DNA from: Trichodesmium sp. MAG_R02
GTDB lineage: Bacteria; Cyanobacteriota; Cyanobacteriia; Cyanobacteriales; Microcoleaceae
DNA: 36,968 bases
Assembly: GCA_023356605.1 (NCBI GenBank)
Contig: JAKQYE010000015.1
Span: 1 to 36,968, forward strand
Reading direction: 5' to 3'
Shown here one piece after another: positions 19,111-29,697 of the stretch. Position 1 is the stretch's first letter, and each line of letters starts with the position of its first letter. The position numbers and the translations under genes are program-made. The notes below the pieces were generated by a model. It ran no database searches. It had not been told where the DNA came from and was given only the letters and a program-made list of their open reading frames with translations.

Positions 19111-19463
19111 TTAATTGCTAAAAACCTCTTCAATAAATTTACTTATTTTTTTCTTAATTATAACTTTACAAGTTGTTACAAAATTCAGCAAGAGCTGATT
19201 TAAGTTATTTTTGATTTTTCTACAAATTAATTCATGTGTTTATTTTTGACAAAAAAGTATAAGTGTGGTAACCGTACAGCGATATTAGTAATAAAATTGT
19301 ATTATCCTAATTTAAGATAGAAAAATAATTACTGAAAATAAATAGGCTAAAACAAAAGGCCAATATACAGTCAATATATTGAGATGGTGAGGATTGTCTC
19401 ACCCATACATAAGAATTTGACACAATAGAACTAATAAAAGGACAAAAAAAATAAACTTAAGGC
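19111..19463. other. Divergent promoter region between crtP and dnaK
   Basis: 353 bp with no gene; both flanking genes point outward, so two promoters must lie here. A TTGACA at 19417-19422 faces dnaK, but no well-spaced -10 box follows it, so I do not call a promoter. No CIRCE-type inverted repeat (TTAGCACTC-N9-GAGTGCTAA) is seen before dnaK. Confidence 0.6.
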
Positions 19464-21473
19464 ATGGGCAAAGTAGTCGGCATAGACCTGGGTACAACAA
19501 ACTCCGTCGTCTCGGTCATGGAAGGGGGAAAACCAATAGTGATAGCTAATTTAGAAGGAATGCGGACAACTCCATCTGTAGTTGGCTTCACAAAGGAAGG
19601 AGAACGAATAGTTGGACAAATGGCCAGAAGGCAAATAGTTCTGAATCCCCAGAACACCTTCTATGGAGTTAAACGATACATTGGACGTAAATACTCGGAA
19701 TTATCCCCAGAGTCAAAGCGCGTTCCGTATACTATTCGTCGGGATGAATATGGCAACATTAAAATTAAATGTCCTCGAATGAAAAGAGATTTTGCTCCAG
19801 AAGAACTCTCAGCTATGATACTGCGGAAACTAGCAGATGAAGCAAGTCGTTATCTGGGAGAAGAAGTAACAGGAGCAGTAATTACCGTACCAGCCTATTT
19901 TAATGACTCCCAAAGACAAGCCACTCGTGATGCAGGAACTATTGCGGGCTTAGAAGTCAAACGTATTCTGAATGAACCAACTGCTGCATCTTTGGCTTAT
20001 GGATTAGAGAATACGGAAAATCAGGTAATTCTCGTCTTTGACTTAGGTGGAGGTACATTTGATGTTTCAATCTTGGAAGTAGGAGACGGAGTATTTGAAG
20101 TTAAGGCTACCAGTGGAGATACTCAATTAGGGGGTAACGACTTTGACCAACGAGTAGTTGACTGGTTAGCTGAACAATTTCTAGAAACAGAAGGAATAGA
20201 TTTAAGGAGTGACCGTCAAGCTCTACAAAGGCTGACTGAAGCTGCAGAAAAAGCCAAAATTGAATTATCTGGGGTTGGGGTAACAGAGATTAATCTCCCT
20301 TTTATTACTGCCACAGAAGATGGCCCTAAGCATCTGGAAACTAGGCTGACTAGATCCCAATTTGAAGGACTTTGTGAAGATTTAGTTCCTAGAATCGCAC
20401 GTCCTGTAAAAATGGCCTTAAAAGATGCTGGTATTAATCCTTCTATGATTGATGAGGTAGTGTTAGTAGGTGGTTCGACTCGGATTCCTTTTGTCCAAGA
20501 CTTAGTTTATTCTCTGATAGATAGAGAACCAAATCAGGGAGTTAACCCTGATGAGGTTGTGGCAGTGGGGGCAGCTATTCAGGCTGGTATTTTAGCTGGT
20601 GATGTCCGAGATGTGCTACTTTTGGATGTGACTCCATTATCTGTGGGCTTAGAAACTATTGGGGGGGTGATGAAAAAACTCATTCCTCGGAATACTACTA
20701 TCCCAGTACGACGTTCTGATATCTTTTCTACTGCGGAAAATAATCAGACTTTAGTTGAGATTCATGTGATTCAGGGAGAGCGAGAAATAGCTGCTGATAA
20801 TAAGTCTCTTGGAAAATTTAAGCTCACTGGTATTCCACCTGCACCAAGAGGCATCCCCCAGGTGCAAGTGGCTTTTGATGTTGATGCCAATGGTATTCTG
20901 CAGGTAATGGCAATGGATAAAACCACTGGTAGGACTCAAAGTATCACTATTCAAGGAGCTTCTACTTTAAGTCAGCAGGAAATTACTCAGATGATTCGGG
21001 ATGCGGAAAAATTTGCTGAAGCAGACCGACTCAAACGGGAGCAGGTAGACAAGCGTAACCGGGCTGAAGCTTTGGCCTTTCAGGCGGAACGACAACTGCG
21101 AGAGGTGGCCTTGGATTATGGTATGCAGTTTGCGGCCAGAAATCGTCAACGGATTGAGATGTTAATTAGGGAACTGCGGGATAGTTTGGAACGGGATGAT
21201 GAACGGGGCATTGATCGGGTAGGGGTTGATTTACAAGATGCTCTTTACGATCTCAAACGTGAGGTTTCAATTTATACCTCTGAAGAAAGTGATGATGATT
21301 TCTTTAGCTCTGTGCGCCGGACAATTTCTGGGGAAGATCGTAAGCCCAGAGAACGTTATAATTATGAAAGTAGAGTTTATAGTCGTCCTCCTGATCGAGT
21401 TAATTCTAATCAATCCACTCGTTATTATCAAAGTAAAGATTGGGATGATGATGATGATGATGATTGGTTATAA
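19464..21473 (+). CDS. dnaK3: Hsp70 chaperone DnaK, DnaK3-like
   Basis: The 669-residue ATP-driven chaperone has all Hsp70 signatures: IDLGTTNS (7-14), [12 protein letters not shown], and [14 protein letters not shown]. The start of the sequence ([47 protein letters not shown]) is closer to DnaK3 than to the general DnaK2, and a J-protein gene follows, as with dnaK3 in Synechocystis. DnaK3 acts at thylakoid membranes. The tail after about residue 600 is Arg/Tyr/Asp-rich and ends in seven Asp then WL, encoded by a GAT repeat that could slip. The paralogue assignment is moderate; the Hsp70 call is certain. Confidence 0.9.
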   Translation: MGKVVGIDLGTTNSVVSVMEGGKPIVIANLEGMRTTPSVVGFTKEGERIVGQMARRQIVLNPQNTFYGVKRYIGRKYSELSPESKRVPYTIRRDEYGNIKIKCPRMKRDFAPEELSAMILRKLADEASRYLGEEVTGAVITVPAYFNDSQRQATRDAGTIAGLEVKRILNEPTAASLAYGLENTENQVILVFDLGGGTFDVSILEVGDGVFEVKATSGDTQLGGNDFDQRVVDWLAEQFLETEGIDLRSDRQALQRLTEAAEKAKIELSGVGVTEINLPFITATEDGPKHLETRLTRSQFEGLCEDLVPRIARPVKMALKDAGINPSMIDEVVLVGGSTRIPFVQDLVYSLIDREPNQGVNPDEVVAVGAAIQAGILAGDVRDVLLLDVTPLSVGLETIGGVMKKLIPRNTTIPVRRSDIFSTAENNQTLVEIHVIQGEREIAADNKSLGKFKLTGIPPAPRGIPQVQVAFDVDANGILQVMAMDKTTGRTQSITIQGASTLSQQEITQMIRDAEKFAEADRLKREQVDKRNRAEALAFQAERQLREVALDYGMQFAARNRQRIEMLIRELRDSLERDDERGIDRVGVDLQDALYDLKREVSIYTSEESDDDFFSSVRRTISGEDRKPRERYNYESRVYSRPPDRVNSNQSTRYYQSKDWDDDDDDDWL

Positions 21474-21744
21474 CTATTGTGGATTTTAGATGGGGCAGGA
21501 GATAGTTTCTCACTGGCTCGCAAGATATAGCTTAGATGAAATGCCATATATTCAAAATTTAATAGTTAAGTTATTACTGTGACTGAGCCGTGATAATTTG
21601 ATAATGTCCTAATTGAATTGGTCATTGCTATACTTTTGCTTTCAAGTGAGAAGTCTAATATCCGATACCATTTTGCTTCAAGGGGTCAGAGAAAATATAT
21701 ATAGTTATTTATAGTTAAAACTATTTATAAGTTTAAGTGAGCAG

Positions 21745-22746
21745 ATGCAAAATTTTCGGAATTATTATCAGATTCTAGATATTTCTAAAGATGCTTCAGT
21801 AGATGAAATTAAGAAAGCATATAGAAGGTTAGCGCGACAATTTCATCCAGATGTAAATCCGGGAAGTAAAGAGGCAGAAGAAAAGTTTAAGGATATCAAT
21901 GAAGCCTATGATATTTTATCAGATGAAGAGAAGCGGGTAGAGTACGATAAGTTTATTCGATATTGGAAATCAAAAGGAATTGTTAGTAGGATGGGGGTGC
22001 GAGTTCCTGATTTTAGAAATTGGGGAGATGGTCTCTCTGGGAATGGAGGCAAGTCAGAGAGGGATGTTGATGTTAGTGATTTTTCAGATTTTAATACTTT
22101 TGTAGATCAATTGTTGGGACGTCGTCGGGAAATTAGAACTCCAGCAACGGCAACAAGACCAAAGACCCAGCCATCAAGTGTTTATCGCCCCGGTCAGAAA
22201 AAGTCTGTTTATAAAGCAGCGGAACGGGAGTTAAAAAAGGATATTGAGGCTAGATTGACTTTGCCTTTGGAAAAGGCTTATTTGGGAGGAATTGAAAAAA
22301 TACGTTTGGAAGATGGGCGCTCGATAGAGGTCAATATGCCAGCAGCTATGATTAGTGGTCAAAGAATTCGTTTGAGAAATCAGGGTATTGGCGGAGGAGA
22401 TTTGTATTTGAAGATTACGATCACTCCTCATGGTTTTTATCAGTTGCAGGGGCCGGATATTTTTTGTGAGTTACCTATTACTCCTGTGGAGGCGGTTTTG
22501 GGAGGGGATATTGAAGTCCCTACTTTGGATGGTTGGGTGAAGATGAAGTTGCCGCCAGGAGTTTTTTCTGGTCAGCGTTTACGACTTGCTAATAAGGGAT
22601 ATCCTGATGGGAGGGGCGATCGTGGAGATCAGTTGCTGGAGATTAAGATTGTAACTCCGAAACAACCCACTCAAGAGGAATTGGAGATATATCAGAAGTT
22701 ACGGGAGGTTGAGAGATTTAAGCCACGGAAAGATTTGCCTGTTTGA
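21745..22746 (+). CDS. dnaJ: J-domain co-chaperone DnaJ/CbpA type without zinc finger
   Basis: The 333-residue protein has an N-terminal J domain (residues 5-70) with the HPD motif at 34-36, which triggers ATP hydrolysis by DnaK. A linker (about 80-160) rich in Gly, Asp and Arg replaces the G/F region. There is no CxxCxGxG zinc finger. The C-terminal client-binding beta domains (about 165-315) carry LPLEKAYLGG, ISGQRIRLRNQG and VFSGQRLRLANKGYP. This is class II (CbpA-like) architecture. It lies 271 bp after the DnaK gene on the same strand and is its likely partner. Confidence 0.93.
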   Translation: MQNFRNYYQILDISKDASVDEIKKAYRRLARQFHPDVNPGSKEAEEKFKDINEAYDILSDEEKRVEYDKFIRYWKSKGIVSRMGVRVPDFRNWGDGLSGNGGKSERDVDVSDFSDFNTFVDQLLGRRREIRTPATATRPKTQPSSVYRPGQKKSVYKAAERELKKDIEARLTLPLEKAYLGGIEKIRLEDGRSIEVNMPAAMISGQRIRLRNQGIGGGDLYLKITITPHGFYQLQGPDIFCELPITPVEAVLGGDIEVPTLDGWVKMKLPPGVFSGQRLRLANKGYPDGRGDRGDQLLEIKIVTPKQPTQEELEIYQKLREVERFKPRKDLPV

Positions 22747-22990
22747 TGGGATTGGCCTTGCAGCTATAGGATCTGTTTTGGGCTAACATTATTTCATTTT
22801 CTAGATCAGAGTTGTTTATTTTGTGGAATAAAAAGTCATTATTAAGTCCAAAACAAAAATTATTTGTTAATGGTATCAATACTTTTCTACCGAAAAATTA
22901 GGTTTAGAGCCTTGCCCTTCTAGGGCGACTTTTCAGTTGATTTTTTTCACAGATCATGTGCTTTTTGCTTTTTAGTTCACAAGAAATATA
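22747..22990. other. Spacer after dnaJ with a weak hairpin
   Basis: GCCCTTCTAGGGC at 22914-22926 forms a 5-bp stem with a 3-base loop, followed by GACTTTT; it may be a weak terminator. A diverged copy of the array motif TTTATTTGTTGAATAAAAAGTC occurs near 22815-22838 (tggaataaaaagtcatt). Confidence 0.35.
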
Positions 22991-23106
22991 TTAGTCGCGG
23001 GTGGGCATGCCCAGACAAAAAACGGACGGGTCAGCAAGTGTAAGACTACTGCTAAAGTAGTCACTCGGTTGTTTCACCATGCCTTTGGGCCTGGGAGGAT
23101 GTCAAG
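22991..23106 (+). mobile_element. Non-autonomous IS200/IS605-type element with omegaRNA-like hairpins
   Basis: It holds GGGCATGCCC (perfect palindrome, 23003-23012), the block acggacgggtcagcaagtg (23022-23040), the hairpin GACTACT-GCTAA-AGTAGTC (23044-23062), and the terminal hairpin CCATGCC-TTTG-GGCCTGG (23077-23094) followed by gaggatgtcaag. Palindromic right ends followed by ggaggatgtcaa are the pattern I associate with cyanobacterial IS200/IS605 elements, where the guide (omega) RNA of TnpB covers the 3' end. No transposase frame is present, so this would be mobilised in trans or is a relic. Confidence 0.65.
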
Positions 23107-23358
23107 ACTGCGACCTGAATAAGTAGTTAGATAAAATCAATAACATAATTTTATCTGAATTCTCTCAGAATTTTTTCGTGATTATGGGACAAAAGTTTCC
23201 CAGTTGATATATAGTCATGAGTGCTCACGTGCTTACACATTACTATTTTATGCTACTATCACTGATACTTTCACATATATTACATTAGTAGCGATTTGTA
23301 TTATATAAGCATACCAGGGCACGTTGATATAAGTATCTATTCTCAGTCATTCATATTT

Positions 23359-25682
23359 CAGGTCGAACTTTTTACTTAGAAGCCCTAGTTTTTTCCTTGT
23401 TTAACAAAAGTCTTGTACATGTGAGGGTGACTTCATGGGGACTCATAAGATTAAATTTCTTGGAGGCTCACAAAATGATTATTGACTTCAATCTACCATT
23501 TACATTGGTCTCAGACCATATTTTTTTTCGGAGAGGTTCAGCCTTTATTTGTTGAATAAAAAGTCATGAGTGCATTCGAGTTCCCCCCACTAAATTAATA
23601 GTATCATAATATTTCCAGGGATACCACTTAAATACCTCATTGTTTTTCACGAGCTTCATAAAATGATGAAGAACTTTAGGTTGTTGGGAGCGATCGCCTC
23701 AGGTCTAACTTTTTACTGAGAAGCCCTAGTTTTTTCCTTGTTTAACAAAAGTCTTGTACATGTGAGGCTCACTCCATGGGGACTTATCAGATTACATTTT
23801 ATTAAGCTCCAAAAAAAATTGCTGACTTCAGTCTACCATTCACATCGGTCTCAGGCCATTTTTTTTTCGGAGAAGTTCAGTTTTTTATTTGTTGAATAAA
23901 AAGTCATGAATGTATTCGAATTCCCCCCTCCAAATTAATACTATCATAATTTTTCCAGAGATGCCACTTAAATACCTCATTGTTTTCCACGAGCTTTATA
24001 AAATGATGAAGAACTTTAGGCTGTTGGGAGCGATCGCCTCAGGTCGAACTTTTTACTGAGAAGCCCTAGTCTTTTCCTTGTTTAACAAAAGTATTGTACA
24101 TGTGAGGCTCACTCCATGGGGACTCATAAGATTACATTTCTTGGAGGCTCACAAAATGATTACTGACTTCAATCTACTATTCACACCTGTCTCAGGCAAT
24201 TTTTTTTACTGAGAAGTTCAGTTTTTATTTGTTGAATAAAAAGTCATGAGTGTATTCGAACACCCCCCTCCCGAATTAATATTATCATAATTTTTCCAGG
24301 GATGCCACTTAAATACCTCATTGTTTTCCACGAGCTTCATAAAATGATGAAGAACTTTAGGCTGTTGGGAGCGATCGCCTCAGGTCGAACTTTTTACTGA
24401 GAAGCCCTAGTCTTTTCCTTGTTTAACAAAAGTATTGTACATGTGAGGGTGACTTCATGGGGACTCATAAGATTACATTTCTTGGAGGCTCACAAAATGA
24501 TTATTGACTTCAATCTACCATTCACATTGGTCTCAGGCCATTTTTTTTCGGAGAAGTTCAGCTTTTATTTGTTGAATAAAAAGTCATGAGTGTATTCGAG
24601 TTCCCCCCACTAAATTAATAGTATCATAATTTTTCCAGGGATGCCACTTAAATACCTCATTGTTTTCCACGAGCTTCATAAAATGATGAAGAACTTTAGG
24701 CTGTTGGGAGCGATCGCCTCAGGTCGAACTTTTTACTGAGAAGCCCTAGTCTTTTCCTTGTTTAACAAAAGTATTGTACAGGTGAGGCTCACTCCATGGG
24801 GACTCATAAAATATCATTCTTTGGAGGCTCACAAAATGATTACTGACTTCAATCTAACATTTACATTTGTCTCAGACCATTTTTTTTCGGAGAGGTTCAG
24901 CTTTTATTTGTTGAATAAAAAGTCATGAGTGTATTCGAGTTCCCCGCACTAAATTGATACTATCATAATTTTTCCAGGGATGCCACTTAAATACCTCATT
25001 GTTTTCCACGAGCTTCATAAAATGATGAAGAACTTTAGGCTGTTGGGAGCGATCGCCTCAGGTCAAACTTTTTACTGAGAAGCCCTAGTTTTTTCCTTGT
25101 TGAACAAAAGTCTTGTACATGTGAGGCTCACTCCATGGGGACTCATCAAATTACATTTTCTGTAGCTCCAAAAAAATAACTACTGACTTCAATCTACCAT
25201 TCACATCGGTCTCAGGCCATTTTTTTTTTTCGGAGAAGTTCAGTTTTTTATTTGTTGAATAAAAAGTCATGAATGTATTCGAATTTCTCGCTCCAAATTA
25301 ATACTATCATAATTTTTCCAGAGATGCCACTTAAATACCTCATTGTTTTCCACGAGTTTCATAAAATGATGAAGAACTTTAGGTTGTTGGGAGCGATCGC
25401 CTCAGGTCGAACTTTTTACTGAGAAGCCCTAGTTTTTTCCTTGTTGAACAAAAGTCTTGTACATGTGAGGCTCACTTCATGGGGACTCATCAAATTACAT
25501 TTCCTGGAGCTCCAAAAAAAATAACTGCTGACTTCAATTTACCATTCACATCGGTCTCAGGCCATTTTTTTTCGGAGAAGTTCAGTTTTTATTTGTTGAA
25601 TAAAAAGTCATGAATGTATTCGAATTCCCCCCACTAAATTAATACTATCATATTTTTTTTCAGGGATGCCACTTAAATACCT
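23359..25682. repeat. 340-bp tandem array, six full copies and one partial
   Basis: The anchor caggtc starts copies at 23359, 23700, 24040, 24381, 24720, 25059 and 25403; the spacing is 339 to 344 bp. The last copy stops near 25682 at aatacct. Each full unit has ttttactgagaagccctag (first copy ttttacttagaagccctag), gggactcat, a T-rich run of varying length, the segment tatttgttgaataaaaagtc, the hairpin CTTCAT-AAAATG-ATGAAG, and a HIP1 octamer GCGATCGC at the unit end. On the minus strand a short frame is open in each unit (core VLHHFMKLVENNEVFK), but no start site or consistent end supports a gene. The array fills the spacer between dnaJ and the GST gene. Confidence 0.93.
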
Positions 25683-25917
25683 AATAGGATTTTTTTCATG
25701 CTATAGAAAATGATATAGATTTTTCATGTTTTTTGAGATAGTCTTTGAAAAAATTCTGTGAAATTATGGGGTTCAAAAATTCTGCAGATTGAGAAATTTG
25801 TTTGGAGAAAAGTTAGCAGCTTGAATAATATTTGTAGAGGTGTTCTATAAGGCGTCTCTAAAAAATTTTTGAGGGGGGGGGAAGATATTTACTAACCCAA
25901 TAAAAACTAATAATTAA

Positions 25918-26607
25918 TTACTGCTGGAACTGACGACTGCCGAAAAGATTTTCCCTTGCTGTTTCATTCATATTTTGCACCCGACTCTCACTTAAAACTG
26001 CTAAACCACGACTCACCGCAGGTCGCTGACCAACAGTTTCAAACCATCGCTTTAAATGAGGAAAGTCTGCTAAATTTTGTCCTTGTTTTTTGTGAGATAC
26101 TATCCAAGGATATATTGCTATATCCGCGATAGAATAATTTCCTGCTATATATTCAACTTGGGATAATTGTTTATCTAATACACAATATAAACGAGAGGCT
26201 TCATTTGTGTATCTTTGAATAGCATAGGGAATTTTTTCAGGTGCATATTGACGAAAATGATGAGCTTGGCCTAACATTGGTCCAACTCCACCCATTTGAA
26301 ACATTAACCATTGAATAATAGTGTAGCGATCGCCTAAATTTCCTGGAAGAAAGCGACCTGTTTTTTCTGCTAAGTAAAACAAAATAGCACCTGACTCAAA
26401 AATTGAAATTGGATTACCATCAAGCCCACTATTATCAACAATAGCAGGAATTTTATTGTTAGGGCTAATTTTGATAAATTCTGGTTTAAACTGGTCTCCA
26501 GCCATAATATTAACAGGAATTAAATTATAGGGAGTTTCTGTTTCTTCGAGCATAATACTCACTTTCCAACCATTAGGAGTTGGCCAGTAATATAAGTCTA
26601 GGGTCAT
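25918..26607 (-). CDS. Glutathione S-transferase family protein (YfcG/Ure2-like)
   Basis: I chose the ATG at 26607 (MTLDLYYWPTPNGWKVSI), which follows a GGAG about 11 bases upstream; an in-frame ATG at 26631 would add eight residues and cover that site. The 229-residue protein has a thioredoxin-like N-domain (1-80), with NKIPAIVDN before the cis-Pro turn and the glutathione-binding ESGAILFYLAEKTG, and a helical C-domain (90-210) with IADIAIYPW, the N-capping box of GSTs. Family members conjugate glutathione or reduce disulfides. The substrate is unknown. A relic of another GST lies just upstream on the same strand. Confidence 0.9.
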   Translation of the reverse strand: MTLDLYYWPTPNGWKVSIMLEETETPYNLIPVNIMAGDQFKPEFIKISPNNKIPAIVDNSGLDGNPISIFESGAILFYLAEKTGRFLPGNLGDRYTIIQWLMFQMGGVGPMLGQAHHFRQYAPEKIPYAIQRYTNEASRLYCVLDKQLSQVEYIAGNYSIADIAIYPWIVSHKKQGQNLADFPHLKRWFETVGQRPAVSRGLAVLSESRVQNMNETARENLFGSRQFQQ

Positions 26608-26682
26608 AATATAAAAAGCTCCAATTTTCATCTAATTTTTTGTAAGTATATAGCCATCAACTATTAGCTTTCAGCAATTAAC

Positions 26683-26811
26683 TTATTTTTTTGCCATCTT
26701 CCAAGAATCAGCAACTACTTTGTCTCTCTTATTTCCATTAATAATTACAGGAACTTTGTCCTGACTATAGAAAGCGATCGCTTCTTTTTCTGTCAGTCGC
26801 CAGAGATGTAC
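26683..26811 (-). pseudogene. Relic of a second GST gene (thioredoxin-fold end)
   Basis: 43 codons open in one frame, without a start, give WRLTEKEAIAFYSQDKVPV, then IINGNKRDKVVADSWKMAKK and a stop. GSTs of another subfamily have KVPVLxDGD followed by VVxDSWxIAxYLE at this point; the match covers the cis-Pro strand and the glutathione-contacting DSW. The 5' part and the whole helical domain are missing. It is not a copy of the adjacent intact GST, which has ESGAILFYLAE here. The HIP1 octamer falls in its codons. Confidence 0.55.
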
Positions 26812-26863
26812 TATTAACTATTAACTGATAACTGATAGTTGGTAACTGATAACTGATAACTGA
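26812..26863. repeat. Short tandem repeats of the (ta)actgata type
   Basis: About seven imperfect copies of an 8-mer around taactgat run upstream of the dynamin gene. This is the short tandemly repeated class frequent in filamentous cyanobacteria. A smaller patch of the same type is at 7418-7440. Confidence 0.7.
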
Positions 26864-26917
26864 GATGACAACTTATATACTAAAATAGTAAAGAATTACT
26901 AAGATAATCAAGCAAAA

Positions 26918-29341
26918 ATGAACACAATTCCAACTCAATGTCAAGACTTAGAAAATCAGGTAGAAAACCTACTTCAGCTATTATATCAAGAGCCTACTCT
27001 TAGACAACAAGATACAACAGTAGTTCGTTCTTCCTTAAATAAAGTAATTTCCCCAAAATTTGAAATAGTATTTGCCGGAGCTTTTAGTGCAGGAAAGTCG
27101 ATGTTAATCAATGCTTTATTAGGGAGAGAATTACTTTACAGCGCTGAAGGTCATGCAACAGGAACAGAATGTTATATCGAATATGCTAATCCAGAAAAAG
27201 AAAGAGTAATTTTAACATTTTTAAGCATAACTGAAATTCAAGAACAGGTAAGAATTTTACGACAGCAATTAAGTTTAGACTCTAGTGCCAATATTGAACA
27301 ATCAGAAGTAATTATAATTATCCGGGAACAATGCAACGCAATTATTAAAAGTGAAGGAGGAGAAAATAAATCAGAACGTGCCAAGCAAGCAAAAGCATTA
27401 AAATTATTAGTGGATGGTTTTGAGGCCAATAAAGAATGTATTGACCCTATTGAAAATGCTATTTATTCAATGGAACAGTTTAACTTTTCTAACCTGAAAG
27501 AAGCAGCAAGTTATGCCAGAAGAGGGATGAATAGTTCTGTGTTGAAGCGCGTAGAATATTATTGTCATCATCCTTTATTAGAGGATGGCAATATTATTAT
27601 TGATACCCCAGGAATTGATGCTCCTGTAGAGAAAGATTCTCAAGTTACTTATGACAAAATAGAAAACCCAGAAACTTCTGCAGTTGTCTGTATTTTAAAA
27701 GCTGCTGCTGCGGGAGATATGACAATAGAAGAAACGGAACTGTTAGAAAAAATGCGAGAAAATCCTGGTATTAGAGATCGGGTTTTTTATGTCTTTAACC
27801 GTATAGATGAAACTTGGTATAATTCTCAACTTAGACAACGATTAGAAAGTTTGATTATTTCTGATTTTCGGGATACAGAAAGGATTTATAAAACTAGTAG
27901 CTTGTTAGGTTTTTATGGCAGTTTAATTAAAGAAACTAGTGGGCAGGAGCGCTTTGGTTTAGATAGTATATTTGCTAATAGTGTTAAAGGTTTAGATGGA
28001 GAGGAAGAAACACCTCAATTTGTCTATGCTTTTAACAATTATTGTGGCAGTTCTCGCAAATTGCCGAGTAATTTTCGGGTCAGTATTAATGGTTTTGAGT
28101 CACCTAATGAAAATTATGTTAGGATTTTAGCGAATTGGGGTAAACCATTAATTAAACAATTAATAATTGATAGTGGTATAGAAGAATTTCGGGATGGAAT
28201 TACCCGGTATTTAAAAGAAGAAAAACGCCCACAATTATTTGCCATTTTGGCAGATGATTTGCAAAATATTTGTATACAGTTACAGAAAAATTATTTAGCA
28301 ACTCAACGATACTTGGCAAGTCAACCTCAAGAAATAGAGGCAATGAAAGCTCAGGAATTATCATTATTAAATTTTCAACTCCAGGAGGTGGGGGAAGGAT
28401 TTAATCAACATATTACTGAGGAAGTAAATTTGCTAGTCACAAATAAATGTGATGGCTTTGAAGCAGATTTTAATCAACTCCAATCTCGAATGATTCGTCG
28501 TTTAGATGAACTGTTAGATACTTTTTCTGTGGAAGCTGCTTATAGTCGGGCAACTGTTAATCATTCACGGAATGCAACGGCTCCTTTATTGGCAGTTTTA
28601 GTTGAAGCACTTTATTATTTAGCGAATCAATTAGAGGATATTTTAGTTGAGTCTACTGAGTCAGTAATAACTGGATTTTTTCAAGGTTTAATTGACCGAG
28701 TTCGCAAGTCAGAATATTATCGACAACTCTATCGTTTGTTAGGTAATGATGGAGGAATTGAAAAATGTTTAAAAGAGGTAGAAAAAGGAGTTAGTAGGGC
28801 ATTAATAAGTGCGGCGCGAATAGAATGTGATAGGTTTGTGCGAGAAAGTCCGCGTTTTTATGATGAAGGAACTTTTTCTATCTATCAGTTTCGGCAGACT
28901 TTGTTACAGACTTCTCAAAGTTTTGACTGTAGCAGTATGGTGGAAGCGGAACCTGCAATTAGACAGTTGTTGAAGTTAGATTTTGAGCCAAAAGTTTCTC
29001 AAACTATTCGGCAAACTTTTCGACAAACTGTGAATCAAACTTTGAAGACTAATTTATTACCAATGGCTGAAAAACAAGGGGAAGATATTATGCAGCAATA
29101 TAATCAAGCGCGGAAATATTTAGAGCAAAGTTTAGAGACGGAAGCTGGGGATAAAATTCAAAGAAATTTACGTTTACAAGCTGAGATAAGGGAGAAAGTT
29201 AAGGTTTATAATCAAGTAGTTTCTTCTATTAATAGTTGTCTACAGGTGATGTTATTGAATGAGGGACAGTTGCCAATTATTTCTGAGTTTAATTTTGGCA
29301 AAGCTGAGGAAAACTTGGAAGTTGTAGATAATGAGAATTAG
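26918..29341 (+). CDS. Bacterial dynamin-like GTPase
   Basis: The 807-residue protein has a large GTPase domain: G1 GAFSAGKS at 54-61, G2 Thr in ATGTECYIEY, G3 DTPG in IIIDTPGID, and an NRID where G4 N/TKxD is expected. The long helical part after about residue 400 fits the neck and trunk of dynamin-like proteins, and a hydrophobic stretch near 545-590 may be the membrane paddle. Cyanobacterial BDLPs bind and bend membranes; roles in thylakoid upkeep and phage defence are known for related proteins. Only this copy is intact: pieces of it (residues about 86-210 and 756 to end) recur three times downstream, each before a KGK gene. No strong ribosome binding site is visible. Confidence 0.88.
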   Translation: MNTIPTQCQDLENQVENLLQLLYQEPTLRQQDTTVVRSSLNKVISPKFEIVFAGAFSAGKSMLINALLGRELLYSAEGHATGTECYIEYANPEKERVILTFLSITEIQEQVRILRQQLSLDSSANIEQSEVIIIIREQCNAIIKSEGGENKSERAKQAKALKLLVDGFEANKECIDPIENAIYSMEQFNFSNLKEAASYARRGMNSSVLKRVEYYCHHPLLEDGNIIIDTPGIDAPVEKDSQVTYDKIENPETSAVVCILKAAAAGDMTIEETELLEKMRENPGIRDRVFYVFNRIDETWYNSQLRQRLESLIISDFRDTERIYKTSSLLGFYGSLIKETSGQERFGLDSIFANSVKGLDGEEETPQFVYAFNNYCGSSRKLPSNFRVSINGFESPNENYVRILANWGKPLIKQLIIDSGIEEFRDGITRYLKEEKRPQLFAILADDLQNICIQLQKNYLATQRYLASQPQEIEAMKAQELSLLNFQLQEVGEGFNQHITEEVNLLVTNKCDGFEADFNQLQSRMIRRLDELLDTFSVEAAYSRATVNHSRNATAPLLAVLVEALYYLANQLEDILVESTESVITGFFQGLIDRVRKSEYYRQLYRLLGNDGGIEKCLKEVEKGVSRALISAARIECDRFVRESPRFYDEGTFSIYQFRQTLLQTSQSFDCSSMVEAEPAIRQLLKLDFEPKVSQTIRQTFRQTVNQTLKTNLLPMAEKQGEDIMQQYNQARKYLEQSLETEAGDKIQRNLRLQAEIREKVKVYNQVVSSINSCLQVMLLNEGQLPIISEFNFGKAEENLEVVDNEN

Positions 29342-29431
29342 AAGTTATTGGAGGGTGAGTAAATGTGATTTATTAGTCATTTAGGTAAACAGATTAATTT
29401 GAATATTTAGGGATATTTTTTAGTAAACATT

Positions 29432-29581
29432 GATGAGTCTCTAGAAGAAATAGAAAAAAATGAATTAGGTAACTCAGAAAATCAAGGGGAAAATTCTGGG
29501 GATAATAATTTAGAAGTTATGGCAACTGAACCATCCCCACTTGATGACTTACGGCAAAAATTTCATCAGAAAAATCAGTAG
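29432..29581 (+). pseudogene. KGK protein C-terminal fragment, copy 0
   Basis: 50 codons in frame (DESLEEIEKNELGNSENQ to QKNQ stop) match the last 49 residues of the intact KGK protein at 31489-32283. The 5' part is missing: the sequence jumps from the spacer after the dynamin gene (gatattttttagtaaaca) straight into this tail. In other units that spacer continues to a full KGK gene, so an internal deletion removed the start and both domains. Confidence 0.85.
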
Positions 29582-29606
29582 AAACTTTCTGGGAAAAAGT
29601 TTATTT

Positions 29607-29628
29607 ATGTAGGATATTCCCCCTACAT
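29607..29628 (+). terminator. Hairpin after the KGK fragment, copy 0
   Basis: ATGTAGG pairs with CCTACAT over an 8-base loop, 25 bp after the stop. There is no T run, so terminator function is uncertain. Equivalent sites follow the other KGK genes. Confidence 0.4.
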
Positions 29629-29697
29629 ATTTCTTATTATGCCCAAAATTATGAGTAGCAAATTAATATATAAGTAAGTATTTAGCTATCAGCTAAA

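Noticed and set aside
19417..19463. Sigma70-type promoter for dnaK from TTGACA at 19417
   Set aside because: No -10 box at 16-18 bp; the candidates are at 10 or 29 bp.
20751..21149. Minus-strand frames within dnaK
   Set aside because: Antisense shadows of a certain Hsp70 gene.
23359..25682. Genes inside the 340-bp array (minus-strand core VLHHFMKLVENNEVFK)
   Set aside because: The frame is short, lacks a start signal, and its end changes from copy to copy; DNA-level copying explains its conservation.
27238..27429. Minus-strand frame within the dynamin gene
   Set aside because: Antisense shadow of the GTPase domain.
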